Part shown: positions 1-8,035 of the stretch, in pieces
Layout: each line of letters starts with the position of its first letter
How positions within the stretch are numbered: the stretch's first letter is position 1
NCBI GenBank assembly: GCA_964474455.1
Contig: CAYYSU010000056.1
Span: 1 to 14,458, forward strand
Length of the DNA: 14,458 nucleotides
Origin: BM520 sp964474455
Lineage (GTDB): Bacteria > Bacteroidota > Bacteroidia > Bacteroidales > BM520
Direction of reading: 5' to 3'
Notes under the pieces: generated by a model
Seen by the model: the letters and a program-made list of their open reading frames with translations, nothing else
Told to the model about the DNA's origin: nothing
Databases searched by the model: none
Made by a program: the position numbers and the translations under genes

Positions 1-2408
1 ATTGTGTAACAGCGATCTACGACGAAGGAGAATCTACACCTATCTGCGCAGAGCCAGTCTCAGTAGAAGCTAAGGGTATGATCGCCGGTACTGTTATTGA
101 CGGTCTCTCTGGTACTGTACTCAACGGTGTCAACGTAACAGTTGATGGAAACACTGTTGTTACCGGTTACGACGGAGCATACGAAATGCAGGTTATGTCA
201 GGTACTGTAGAGGTAACTGCTGAACTGAATGGTTATACTACATCAGTGAAAACTGCTGAGGTATACTACGATCAGACTACTGTTGTGGACTTCAAACTTT
301 ATGAAGATGGCGTTGTATTCCCAATTCCATTTATAGAGCCATGGGATGGTGGATTCGAAGAGCAGAACTGGTCATTTGATCCTGAAATGGGTAACTGGAT
401 GATTAGTGAAACTACTGGTCTTGAAGCTCCTTCCGTAGCATTTAACTGGAGTCCTGCTGTTACAGATTACAGCTATGCATTAGTTAGCCCTGATCTCGTT
501 GCTGACGGCGCTCAGAACGTAGCTATATCTTTCGATCTTACTCTCTCTGATTATACAATGGACGGTAATGAGAAACTATTAGTTGAAGTATTTAATGGTA
601 CTCAGTGGAACGAAGTTTATACTTTCGTTAATACTGGTAATATCGATTGGACTAATTATAACTTCGACATCTCTGAATATGCGCTTGATGGTATCTTTAA
701 CATTCGCTTTGTTGCTGAAGGTGTTGATACTTATAGCATAAACTACTGGAACATTGATAATGTTAAGGTTTATGAGCAGATTCTTGTTAACGTTTACGGT
801 ACTGTTACCGAACTGGCTACCGGCAACCCTGTTGAAGGTGTTGAAATTACAGTTGGTTCTTACGATGCCGTTATGACTGATGCAGCTGGTACTTACAGCT
901 TAGAAGTTGAAACCGGCGTTTATGACTTCAATGCTAAAATTGAGGGTTACAACGTTGTTTCTGTTAATGACGTAACTGTTGATGGTGATTACGAATGGAA
1001 CGTTGAGTTAACAGCTCCGATTATTGAACTTGATAAAGAAGAGATTACTGCCGAGACACTATTTGGTACTGGTCTTGATGTAATCGAGAATGTCAATGTT
1101 ATCAACAATGGTAATGGTCAATTAGCATGGAACGTAACATGGGCTGAACTACGCTCTGTTCCGGCTGAAAATATCGCTACTACTATTACTAACAGAACTG
1201 AAACCGGTACTGCTGGTCAGGAAGTTAGTCCTAAGGTAACTAAGCTTAACAGTTATTCTGATGATATGTGGGATGTACAGTTCTCATTTGATGCAGCAGC
1301 AGCTTCCGGTGGCACTATGTCTCAGGCAGGTGTTGAATTCGATGGTACTTATTTCTACACTACTGTATGGAATTCTGCTGAGATTCTTAAGTTTGATAGA
1401 GATGGTAACTATATCGAAACAATGACTATCAGTGGTGCCAGTGGTCTTCGTGACCTTGCATGGGATGGTGAATACCTCTTTGCCGGTGCATCTTCTACTA
1501 CTATCTATCAGATTGATCCTTCTAATGGTAGTGTTATTGGAACTATTTCAGCTCCTGAAAATGTTCGCGCTATCGCTTATGACGACCTGGAAGATGGTTT
1601 CTGGATTTGTGATTGGGATACTGACTTGTATCTTGTAGGCCGTGACGGTGCTATAATTAACGTTGTGACTAATCCTGGCGTAGCTTCTAACTACGGTATG
1701 GCATATGACGGATTTACAGGTTCTCCTTCACTCTGGTTATTCTCTCAGGGTGGTGCTGGTGCTGATTTGGTGCAGGTAGATATCGCTACAGGTACTCTTA
1801 CTGGTAACGCACATAACTGTCTTGAAGACATCAATGTAACTGGTACTTCTACTATTGCTGGTGGTGCATTCACTACTGTTGATTATATCAGCGGTACTGT
1901 TACCCTAGGTGGTTTGATCCAGGCTGATCAGAATATGATTTTTGGTTACGAACTCGCAACTTACGAACAGTGGCTCGCATTCGAGCCACGTAGTGGTGTT
2001 GTTATGCCAAACAGCCAGACTGATCCTCCTGTTAACGTTATCTTCAACGATGCTAACCTCCCAGCAGGTACTCACAAAGAAGCTCTTGCTACTTTCCATA
2101 GTAATCCTGACGTAGGTGTTGCTGAACTGGATATTACCATGGACGTTAGCATTGGTGTGAACGAAGTTGAGGGTATTGAGGCTAACATTTACCCAATCCC
2201 TGCTAACGATTTTGTTAACATCGAGCTTACTGACAATGTTCAGAGTATTCGTATCCTTAACTATGCCGGCCAGATTGTTTACAACCAAAATGCTGATGAT
2301 ACTTTCATCCGCATCGACGTTCGTGACTACACCGCTGGTGCTTATATGGTTGAGTTTACTACTAATGATGGTGAAGTATTCAACAAACGTCTTGTTGTTA
2401 CTAAATAA
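1..2408 (+). CDS. T9SS-sorted multidomain secreted/surface protein, 5' truncated by the window
   Basis: The reading frame is open from base 3, before the first ATG (base 78), so the true start lies upstream; the ATG at 78 is internal. About 801 residues are visible. Order: the last strands of a fibronectin III/adhesin-type repeat (VTAIYDEGES), a carboxypeptidase-regulatory-like beta-sandwich (about nt 75-302), a jelly-roll/MAM-like adhesin module (about nt 315-780), a second regulatory-like sandwich (about nt 780-1016), the first half of an Ig-like domain (to about nt 1142), a beta-propeller-like region with FDRDGNY and YQIDPSNG blades (about nt 1257-1965), the second half of the Ig-like domain (WLAFEPRSG onward, to about nt 2155), and a C-terminal T9SS type A sorting domain (about nt 2166-2405; IYPIPAND, then GAYMVEF and KRLVV). 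The sorting domain implies export through the outer membrane and surface attachment or release. No catalytic motif is visible, so adhesion or carbohydrate binding is only a guess; a protease or other enzyme domain could lie upstream. Codon choice leans on GGT, GTT and ACT, unlike the neighbours. Confidence 0.88.
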   Translation, partial: CVTAIYDEGESTPICAEPVSVEAKGMIAGTVIDGLSGTVLNGVNVTVDGNTVVTGYDGAYEMQVMSGTVEVTAELNGYTTSVKTAEVYYDQTTVVDFKLYEDGVVFPIPFIEPWDGGFEEQNWSFDPEMGNWMISETTGLEAPSVAFNWSPAVTDYSYALVSPDLVADGAQNVAISFDLTLSDYTMDGNEKLLVEVFNGTQWNEVYTFVNTGNIDWTNYNFDISEYALDGIFNIRFVAEGVDTYSINYWNIDNVKVYEQILVNVYGTVTELATGNPVEGVEITVGSYDAVMTDAAGTYSLEVETGVYDFNAKIEGYNVVSVNDVTVDGDYEWNVELTAPIIELDKEEITAETLFGTGLDVIENVNVINNGNGQLAWNVTWAELRSVPAENIATTITNRTETGTAGQEVSPKVTKLNSYSDDMWDVQFSFDAAAASGGTMSQAGVEFDGTYFYTTVWNSAEILKFDRDGNYIETMTISGASGLRDLAWDGEYLFAGASSTTIYQIDPSNGSVIGTISAPENVRAIAYDDLEDGFWICDWDTDLYLVGRDGAIINVVTNPGVASNYGMAYDGFTGSPSLWLFSQGGAGADLVQVDIATGTLTGNAHNCLEDINVTGTSTIAGGAFTTVDYISGTVTLGGLIQADQNMIFGYELATYEQWLAFEPRSGVVMPNSQTDPPVNVIFNDANLPAGTHKEALATFHSNPDVGVAELDITMDVSIGVNEVEGIEANIYPIPANDFVNIELTDNVQSIRILNYAGQIVYNQNADDTFIRIDVRDYTAGAYMVEFTTNDGEVFNKRLVVTK

Positions 2409-2427
2409 TCATCTATAATGTTATTTT

Positions 2428-2463
2428 GAAAAAGGGAGCCCACGGGCTCCCTTTTTCTTTTTT
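2428..2463 (+). terminator. Intrinsic terminator of the T9SS protein gene
   Basis: A perfect 13-bp stem (GAAAAAGGGAGCC at 2428-2440 with its complement at 2445-2457) closes a CACG loop and is followed by a T run to 2463. It starts 20 bp after the TAA at 2406-2408. The far side on the minus strand lacks a clear U tract beyond the stem, so it should act mainly rightward. It separates the surface-protein gene from the ABC-F gene. Confidence 0.92.
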
Positions 2464-2483
2464 AGTTATATCGTTCCATTTAT

Positions 2484-2491
2484 TACTTTTG
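2484..2491 (+). promoter_or_regulatory. Bacteroidota -7 promoter box (TAnnTTTG) for the ABC-F gene
   Basis: TACTTTTG matches the TAnnTTTG consensus of the Bacteroidota primary sigma factor. It lies between the upstream terminator and the ATG at 2497, where a promoter is needed. No clear TTG-type -33 element is seen at the usual spacing. A transcript starting a few bases after the box would begin at or next to the ATG. Confidence 0.5.
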
Positions 2492-2496
2492 TGGCT

Positions 2497-4431
2497 ATGA
2501 TTTCTGTAAGCAATGTTTCAATATTTTTTTCAGGAGAGGCTTTATTCTCTCAGCTTACATTTATTATTAATACTCGTGACAGAATAGGGTTAGTGGGCAG
2601 AAATGGAGCAGGTAAATCAACACTGCTAAAACTCATCATCGGTGAGTTATCTCCCGACGAAGGCGCTGTTTTAAATCCAGGCATGGCAAGTATCGGATAT
2701 CTTCCCCAGGAGATGGTCGTTAATAGTGAGGTTTCGGTATTGGAGGAGGTTAATAAGGCTTTTGAAGAAGTTAATGATCTTGAAGAGATGATTGAAAAGC
2801 TGGCTGCTGAGCTTGGTCATAGGGAGGATTATGAATCCACCAGTTATGAAAAACTAGCACAGCGCCTTACGGATTGTAATGAAAGGTTTTACCTTTTAGG
2901 AGGCAAAAGCAGAGCGGCAGATGCGGAAAAGGTGCTTTTGGGACTGGGATTCGACAGATATGAGTTCACTCAACCGGTGAACACGCTTAGCGGCGGATGG
3001 AAAATGCGAATAGAACTGGCTAAATTATTACTTCGGCGTCCTGATCTTATTCTTCTTGATGAGCCAACTAATCATCTTGATATCCTCTCTATTCAGTGGC
3101 TGGAGGATTACCTTAAAAACTATCACGGTTCCGTCATTTTGGTGTCTCACGATAGAGCTTTTCTTGATAATGCCACCAACAGAACCATAGAAGTTACCAT
3201 GGGTAGGTTGTTTGATTATAAGTGCTCATACACAGAATATGTGCAGCAAAGGGAGCAAACGATGACCTCTCAGGTAGCCGCTTTTAATAATCAACAACGC
3301 GAGATTAAAGAAATTGAAACTTTCATTGAACGCTTTAGATACAAAGCGACTAAAGCAAAACAGGTTCAATCCAGAATAAAGAGACTTGAGAAGATAGATC
3401 GTGTTACTCCGGATGATTCTGATAAAACGGTTATGCATTTTGCTTTTCCTCCGGCACCCAGAGCAGGGAAGGTGATATATTCAGCTGAGAATTTGCATAA
3501 GTCTTTTGATGAAAAGCATGTATTGGATGATGTTGAGGTTAATATTCTCAGGAATGATTTTGTGGCTTTTGTAGGAAAGAATGGTATGGGCAAAACAACG
3601 CTCTCCCGTATCATTGTTAATGATCTTGCTCATGATGAGGGAAAGTCGGAGCTGGGACATAATGTTAAGATAGGATACTTTGCCCAGAATCAGTCACAGA
3701 TGCTTGATTGTAGCAAGACTGTTTTTGAAACTATCGATGATATTGCCACCGGAGATATGCGACCCAGGGTTCGCTCTCTGCTGGGGAATTTTCTCTTTAG
3801 CGGTGAAACCATAGAGAAGAGAGTAAAGGTGCTCTCGGGCGGTGAAAAGGCGCGTCTGGCGCTGTGTAAAATGCTCCTTGAGCCTGTAAACTTCTTAGTG
3901 CTTGATGAGCCTACCAATCACCTAGACATGCGCTCTAAGGATATCCTGAAGAATGCTCTTCTTCACTACGACGGCACTTTGGTAATCGTTTCTCACGATA
4001 GAGATTTTTTGCAGGGGCTTACAAACAAAATATTCGAATTCCGTAATCATAAAGTGTATGAACACCTCGGTGATGTTTATTCTTTTTTGGAATCCAGGGC
4101 TATAGAATCTTTCAATGACTGGGAAATTGACACGGGCAGATCTGCTGATAAGAGATCCGCAGTTTCCGATAATAAATTGGCATACGAACAAAAAAAAGAG
4201 AGGGAAAGGGCCAGACGAAAAGTGAGGAGTAGGATAGATAAGGCAGAAGAACATATCTTTCGATTGGAAGAGGAGTTAGAAGAGCTCAATAAAAAGCTGC
4301 AAAATCCTGATCCCAACGAAGACCTGACCCCGGTATATACTAAGTATCAGGAGCTAAGATATGCACTCGCAGAAGTAGAATCTGAATGGGAGCAATATAG
4401 CTCGGAACTGGAAGAGATGGGAGAGGATTAA
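2497..4431 (+). CDS. ABC-F family ATP-binding protein, YheS-like
   Basis: A 644-residue soluble twin-ATPase protein with no membrane segments. ABC-F proteins bind the ribosomal E site and use ATP to relieve stalled or non-productive translation complexes. Domain 1 has Walker A GRNGAGKST (34-42), signature LSGG (164-167) and DEPTNHLD (188-195). Domain 2 has GKNGMGKTT (360-368), LSGGE (446-450) and DEPTNHLD (470-477). An acidic insert at about 85-135 fits the arm region. The interdomain linker (about 245-310) carries RFRYKATKAKQVQSRIKRLE, closely resembling the P-site tRNA-interacting linker I recall for E. coli YheS. A charged coiled coil (about 560-640) forms the C-terminus. The ATG at 2497 is chosen over the in-frame GTG at 2491 because that GTG is the last base triplet overlapping the putative -7 box and because the core fold starts directly at MISVSNV. 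Antibiotic-resistance ABC-F proteins share the fold; nothing here points to resistance. Confidence 0.93.
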   Translation: MISVSNVSIFFSGEALFSQLTFIINTRDRIGLVGRNGAGKSTLLKLIIGELSPDEGAVLNPGMASIGYLPQEMVVNSEVSVLEEVNKAFEEVNDLEEMIEKLAAELGHREDYESTSYEKLAQRLTDCNERFYLLGGKSRAADAEKVLLGLGFDRYEFTQPVNTLSGGWKMRIELAKLLLRRPDLILLDEPTNHLDILSIQWLEDYLKNYHGSVILVSHDRAFLDNATNRTIEVTMGRLFDYKCSYTEYVQQREQTMTSQVAAFNNQQREIKEIETFIERFRYKATKAKQVQSRIKRLEKIDRVTPDDSDKTVMHFAFPPAPRAGKVIYSAENLHKSFDEKHVLDDVEVNILRNDFVAFVGKNGMGKTTLSRIIVNDLAHDEGKSELGHNVKIGYFAQNQSQMLDCSKTVFETIDDIATGDMRPRVRSLLGNFLFSGETIEKRVKVLSGGEKARLALCKMLLEPVNFLVLDEPTNHLDMRSKDILKNALLHYDGTLVIVSHDRDFLQGLTNKIFEFRNHKVYEHLGDVYSFLESRAIESFNDWEIDTGRSADKRSAVSDNKLAYEQKKERERARRKVRSRIDKAEEHIFRLEEELEELNKKLQNPDPNEDLTPVYTKYQELRYALAEVESEWEQYSSELEEMGED

Positions 4432-5406
4432 CTACATGTCTCTTTTTAAAATCATATTAGCGAAGTTTTTGAGATGACTCTTCCTTTCATCACTTGGCGA
4501 TAACTGGTCAAGGCACTCCATAGCTTTATGGAAATAGTCGTTTATTACCTTTTCAGAATGTTTTGGAATATCTAGTTCAGTAAAAATCTCCTGTACTTTT
4601 TTGATTTTCTCCTCCTCATTTTCATTCTTAGACATATACAGATTTTTGAGAATCTCTTTCTGTCTGGTAGATGCCAGTTCAAGAGCTTTTAAGTAAATAT
4701 AGGTTTTTTTATTCGCCAGAATATCCCCACCTATTTTTTTCCCAAATATTTCCTCATCGCCGAAGGTATCCAGGAGGTCATCCTGCAGTTGGAATGCCAT
4801 GCCAATTATCTCACCAAATTCATATATTTTCTTTTTCTCCGATTCCGAAACACCTGCAAGTGTAGCACCTATTTCCATACTCGCCGCTATAGCAACTGCC
4901 GTTTTCAGACGGATCATGTTCATATATTCAGGGATTGTGGTATCTTCAGTACTCTCGTAATCCATATCATACTGCTGACCCTCGCAAACCTCGATAGATG
5001 TTTGGCAGAATATACGCATTATCTCAGGAACAAATTCCGCCTTTGTTTGTCTTACATAATCATATGCAAGTGCAAACATGGTGTCACCGGATAATATTGC
5101 TACGTTGTTATTCCATTTTTTATATACTGTTTCACGGCCTCTTCGTATGGGCGCTTCATCCATAATATCATCATGTAGCAACGTGAAATTGTGGAATATT
5201 TCTATTCCCAAAGCAGGGTTGATTGCATCATCAAGATCTCCTTCATACATTTCACATGTCATAAGCATTAGAACAGGACGTAGTCTTTTGCCTCCACCTT
5301 CCAGTGTGTAAATAATTGGATCATAGAGCCTTTGCGGCTCGCATTTAAAGTTGATCGAATTTATCCTATCATTGATTTTTTCCGCAAGCTCCTGAATTGT
5401 ATGCAT
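4432..5406 (-). CDS. Short-chain polyprenyl diphosphate synthase (FPP/GGPP type)
   Basis: A 324-residue trans-prenyltransferase that condenses isopentenyl diphosphate with allylic diphosphates, supplying chains for quinones, carotenoids or lipid carriers. Seen: GGGKRLRP (37-44), first aspartate-rich motif DDIMD (79-83), PIRRG (86-90), LKTA (167-170), second aspartate-rich motif QLQDDLLD (206-213) and GKK (222-224). The first motif is plain DDxxD without the two-residue insert usual in bacterial FPP synthases, and Phe74 sits five residues before it. In family terms this resembles the archaeal-type GGPP synthase arrangement, so a C15-C20 product is more likely than octaprenyl; product length is inferred. 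ATG at 5406 is preferred to the in-frame TTG at 5427, which would overlap the upstream gene's stop region. It starts 14 bp after the phosphofructokinase gene, suggesting cotranscription. Its stop codon directly abuts the stop of the convergent ABC-F gene. Confidence 0.9.
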   Translation of the reverse strand: MHTIQELAEKINDRINSINFKCEPQRLYDPIIYTLEGGGKRLRPVLMLMTCEMYEGDLDDAINPALGIEIFHNFTLLHDDIMDEAPIRRGRETVYKKWNNNVAILSGDTMFALAYDYVRQTKAEFVPEIMRIFCQTSIEVCEGQQYDMDYESTEDTTIPEYMNMIRLKTAVAIAASMEIGATLAGVSESEKKKIYEFGEIIGMAFQLQDDLLDTFGDEEIFGKKIGGDILANKKTYIYLKALELASTRQKEILKNLYMSKNENEEEKIKKVQEIFTELDIPKHSEKVINDYFHKAMECLDQLSPSDERKSHLKNFANMILKRDM

Positions 5407-5420
5407 AGTGATTTTATTTT

Positions 5421-6638
5421 TTACCAATTTAGTATTTTATGGAAGTCATACTCTTCAGGATTATCAACATACTGTTTTGCTGCATCATAGTCATCTTCTT
5501 CTATATAATGAAGGTTTTGTCTGAATACCATTTTTGACTTCTCCGAATTTATATTAAGTAATCGGGGACGGATTTTGCCGTTTTCATCTTCCACATCTTT
5601 CAGATAAAGCGGCTGAATGTCCATTTCGTGATTGGTGCTAACCATACATCCTGTAAGGCCTTTATCAAAAAGTTCTTTAACACCGGTACCGAGAAGATTG
5701 CAATACATAAGATCGAAGGCAGTAGGGGTGACACATCGCAATTCATAACCGATCTCCACGGGTCGGCTTTTAATATCAAAACCTATCTCTTTTAGTTTTT
5801 TCTGTATTAACAGGTTGAAAATGTGTGCTTTACTGACATTTCCTAACTCAGGATGTCCGTGGTCGTCGTATGTAAATATTATTCCTGTTGCCTTTATTTC
5901 ACTATCTGTCATGAAGTGAAAAACCCCTTCACTTATAATAGCTGCTCCATAATTAATACCTAGAATACGCCTCTTGAGCATCGAAGAGATTACCAGGTTA
6001 ATAATCTTATTGAATGAAACTGTTGTTTTATTGAACATCTCCGGGATTACAATCATAGGATATTGACATGCAGCGCCAATGCCGAATGCCAGGTGTCCGG
6101 CCTCCCTTCCCATAGCTGAAACCACAAACCAATTTCCGCTGGTACGGGCATCTTCATATACTGTGCTGGCGATACGAACGCCTTCTGCTTTTGCCGACTG
6201 ATAGCCAAAAGTTGGCTGCTCTTCTGGCAATGGCAGGTCATTGTCAATGGTTTTTGGAACATGGATATTCTGGATGCTCACATTGTTTTCGTGAAGATAT
6301 TTGCTGATCCTGTTTGCAGTACTCGCTGTATCATCACCACCGACAGTAACCAGTAACTTTACATTGTTAATGGTGAAGAAATCAGTTTTAAACTCTTCGT
6401 TTTTTGGCTTGTGACGACTCATTATCAATGTAGAACCTCCACGGTTTGCTATGCGATCAGCCATACTGAAATCTATCTCCTCAAAAATCGGCTTGTTGCT
6501 GAAAAGTGTTTTATAGCCATAGTGTAAACCGATAACCCGATAATTGTGCTTCAAAAATACTTTAGCAACGGAGCTGATAACTGTATTAATCCCAGGGGCA
6601 GGTCCTCCACCACATAAAATAGCAACTGTTTTTTTCAT
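5421..6638 (-). CDS. pfp: 6-phosphofructokinase, pyrophosphate-dependent type by motif
   Basis: A 405-residue PFK-family protein that phosphorylates fructose 6-phosphate to the 1,6-bisphosphate in the cytoplasm. Seen: N-terminal GGGPAPGIN (10-18), GGDDTAS (100-106), PKTIDNDL (128-135), SAMGREAGH (174-182), SEG (236-238) and GYELRC (297-302). ATP-dependent bacterial enzymes carry GGDGS and PGTIDND at the second and third motifs. Here Asp replaces the Gly in GGDG and Lys replaces the Gly in PGTIDND; these are the two classic markers of pyrophosphate-dependent PFK, which is reversible and saves ATP. Length also exceeds the roughly 320 residues of the E. coli PfkA type. The donor is inferred from motifs, not proven. 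ATG at 6638 gives the expected N-terminus MKKTVAILCGGG. It lies 93 bp downstream of aspartate kinase in the same direction; I see no clear promoter box or terminator in that gap, so readthrough is possible. Confidence 0.92.
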   Translation of the reverse strand: MKKTVAILCGGGPAPGINTVISSVAKVFLKHNYRVIGLHYGYKTLFSNKPIFEEIDFSMADRIANRGGSTLIMSRHKPKNEEFKTDFFTINNVKLLVTVGGDDTASTANRISKYLHENNVSIQNIHVPKTIDNDLPLPEEQPTFGYQSAKAEGVRIASTVYEDARTSGNWFVVSAMGREAGHLAFGIGAACQYPMIVIPEMFNKTTVSFNKIINLVISSMLKRRILGINYGAAIISEGVFHFMTDSEIKATGIIFTYDDHGHPELGNVSKAHIFNLLIQKKLKEIGFDIKSRPVEIGYELRCVTPTAFDLMYCNLLGTGVKELFDKGLTGCMVSTNHEMDIQPLYLKDVEDENGKIRPRLLNINSEKSKMVFRQNLHYIEEDDYDAAKQYVDNPEEYDFHKILNW

Positions 6639-6731
6639 ATTTATGATGTTGATTTTGTTGTTTGAGATAAAAGTTTAAAAATAGTGCTTATTTTGTTAAA
6701 ATCAATAAACTTTGCAATACTGGTTAAATTG

Positions 6732-7982
6732 TTATTGATAAACAAACCTGATTATCTTACGAGATCTTTGCGTCAGAAGGATTTTTTTCCCTTCAGTGTA
6801 TTCATTAATACATCCGTCGCTGTAGTTGCTTATTGTAAGCAGTGATAATCCATTGTTATACCGTAGCTCAAAATCACTCTCCAGGGAATTTAGCATCGGT
6901 GAAAACCTATGGCTGTCATAATCAAAACATAGCGTAAGATTAACAGCAGACGACTGCATGAGGTTGATGCGAATCCCGTGGGTTTTAAAAATACCAATTA
7001 TCCTCTCCACATACTCTTCAGCCATAAAACCCAGATTCACCGGAGAGATAGTCATCAGACATTGGTTATCTTTAATAATGTAACAAGGTATTTTAATCGG
7101 TTCCGTATTATGACTGCATATTATCGTACCTGTGGAGCCTTTGTTCCAGAATGACTGAATATAGAGCGGAATATTTTTCCTCAGAAGGGGCAGAATAGTT
7201 CTGGGATGGATAACTCTTGCTCCGTAGTATCCCAGCTCCACACATTCTCGGTAACTTACACGAGGTAAAAGTACGGCATTATTAAAGATCTTTGGATCAG
7301 CATTAAATAGCCCATCAACATCTTTCCAAATTCTCACCTCCTTTGCATCAAAGATGTTGGCTATTATCGCAGCACTAAAATCTGATCCTTCTCTTCCCAG
7401 GGTAGTAGCAACACCATCTTTTGTTGCGGCAATAAAACCCTGGGTCAGGTGGATTAGATTATTATTTGAACAGGATTTATGAAGCTGTGTGTAGCTCTCT
7501 TCCCACAGCACTCTTGCCTCCCTGTGAGAGTTATCTGTGATAATAACATTCGGCGCCATGATTCTTTCTATGGGAACGTCATTATTGTTAAGAAAGTGAA
7601 ACACAATGGCCGTGCTTGCCTTTTCGCCCTTTGAAACTACTGCATCATAGAATTTATTATAACCTGTTTCTATTTGGTTTAGGATAAAAATTTCCAGGGT
7701 ACTAAAAATCTTCTGTATCTCCTTGCCGGCATCAGAATTATCGCCGAATAGTTCTTTGCAGATAATAATATGTGACTCTTCAACTTTTTTTAGCATGGTT
7801 TTCCATGCTTTGTCTTTAGCAAATGCTGCGGTGGTAACATCTTCCAGCGCGTTGGTAGTTTTGCCCATTGCCGAGAGTACAATAACATCTCCGGCATAAA
7901 TATTCTCCTTTACTATAAGAGCAAGATTTTTTATTGACTGGGCGTCTTTTATGGAGGCGCCTCCAAATTTGTGGACGATCAT
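6732..7982 (-). CDS. lysC: Aspartate kinase, monofunctional, with C-terminal ACT region
   Basis: Phosphorylates aspartate to 4-phosphoaspartate, the first step toward lysine/diaminopimelate, threonine and methionine. The 416-residue protein has an amino-acid-kinase domain (about 1-285) with KFGGASIKDA at the start (KFGGTS in E. coli), SKGEKAS (112-118), TTLGREGSDFSAA and WKDVDGLFNADP, then a tandem ACT-like region (about 295-416; beginning near CLMTISPVNLGF) that normally binds a feedback inhibitor. No homoserine dehydrogenase domain follows, so it is the monofunctional type. The GGAS and GREG variants are, as I recall, common in Bacteroidota homologues and not a defect. ATG at 7982 puts the KFGG strand at residue 5, as expected. 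It is divergent from mfd. Which amino acid inhibits it cannot be read from the sequence. Confidence 0.93.
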   Translation of the reverse strand: MIVHKFGGASIKDAQSIKNLALIVKENIYAGDVIVLSAMGKTTNALEDVTTAAFAKDKAWKTMLKKVEESHIIICKELFGDNSDAGKEIQKIFSTLEIFILNQIETGYNKFYDAVVSKGEKASTAIVFHFLNNNDVPIERIMAPNVIITDNSHREARVLWEESYTQLHKSCSNNNLIHLTQGFIAATKDGVATTLGREGSDFSAAIIANIFDAKEVRIWKDVDGLFNADPKIFNNAVLLPRVSYRECVELGYYGARVIHPRTILPLLRKNIPLYIQSFWNKGSTGTIICSHNTEPIKIPCYIIKDNQCLMTISPVNLGFMAEEYVERIIGIFKTHGIRINLMQSSAVNLTLCFDYDSHRFSPMLNSLESDFELRYNNGLSLLTISNYSDGCINEYTEGKKILLTQRSRKIIRFVYQ

Positions 7983-8001
7983 TCGTTATGTTTTTAAACT
8001 A

Positions 8002-8009
8002 CAAAAATA
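8002..8009 (-). promoter_or_regulatory. Bacteroidota -7 promoter box for aspartate kinase
   Basis: The minus strand reads TATTTTTG here, matching TAnnTTTG. It lies 19 bp upstream of the lysC ATG (7982), which would give a leader of roughly 10-15 nt. No convincing -33 element is seen. It is 26 bp from the oppositely oriented box for mfd. Confidence 0.45.
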
Positions 8010-8035
8010 GTATTTCTCTTAATACTCATGTTTTG

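Noticed and set aside
78..80. ATG at 78 as the start of the first gene
   Set aside because: The frame is open upstream to base 3 and encodes the end of an FN3/adhesin-like repeat (VTAIYDEGES), and no signal peptide follows the ATG. The gene begins outside the window.
797..1910. Repeated GGTACTGTTAC-like stretches in the T9SS gene as possible DNA repeats
   Set aside because: They are scattered, short and in frame as Gly-Thr-Val codons, so codon bias plus beta-strand composition explains them; no regular period or flanking identity.
6649..6705. Inverted repeat TTGATTTT / AAAATCAA, 41 bp apart, in the gap upstream of the phosphofructokinase gene
   Set aside because: Only 8 bp, AT-rich and with a long unstructured loop; expected by chance in AT-rich intergenic DNA. 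No riboswitch or terminator pattern accompanies it.
7952..7965. Perfect 14-bp palindrome TGGAGGCGCCTCCA near the 5' end of aspartate kinase
   Set aside because: It is fully explained by codons for the conserved Gly-Gly-Ala-Ser motif (GGA GGC GCC TCC). It has no loop, so hairpin formation is poor, and no second copy was noticed.
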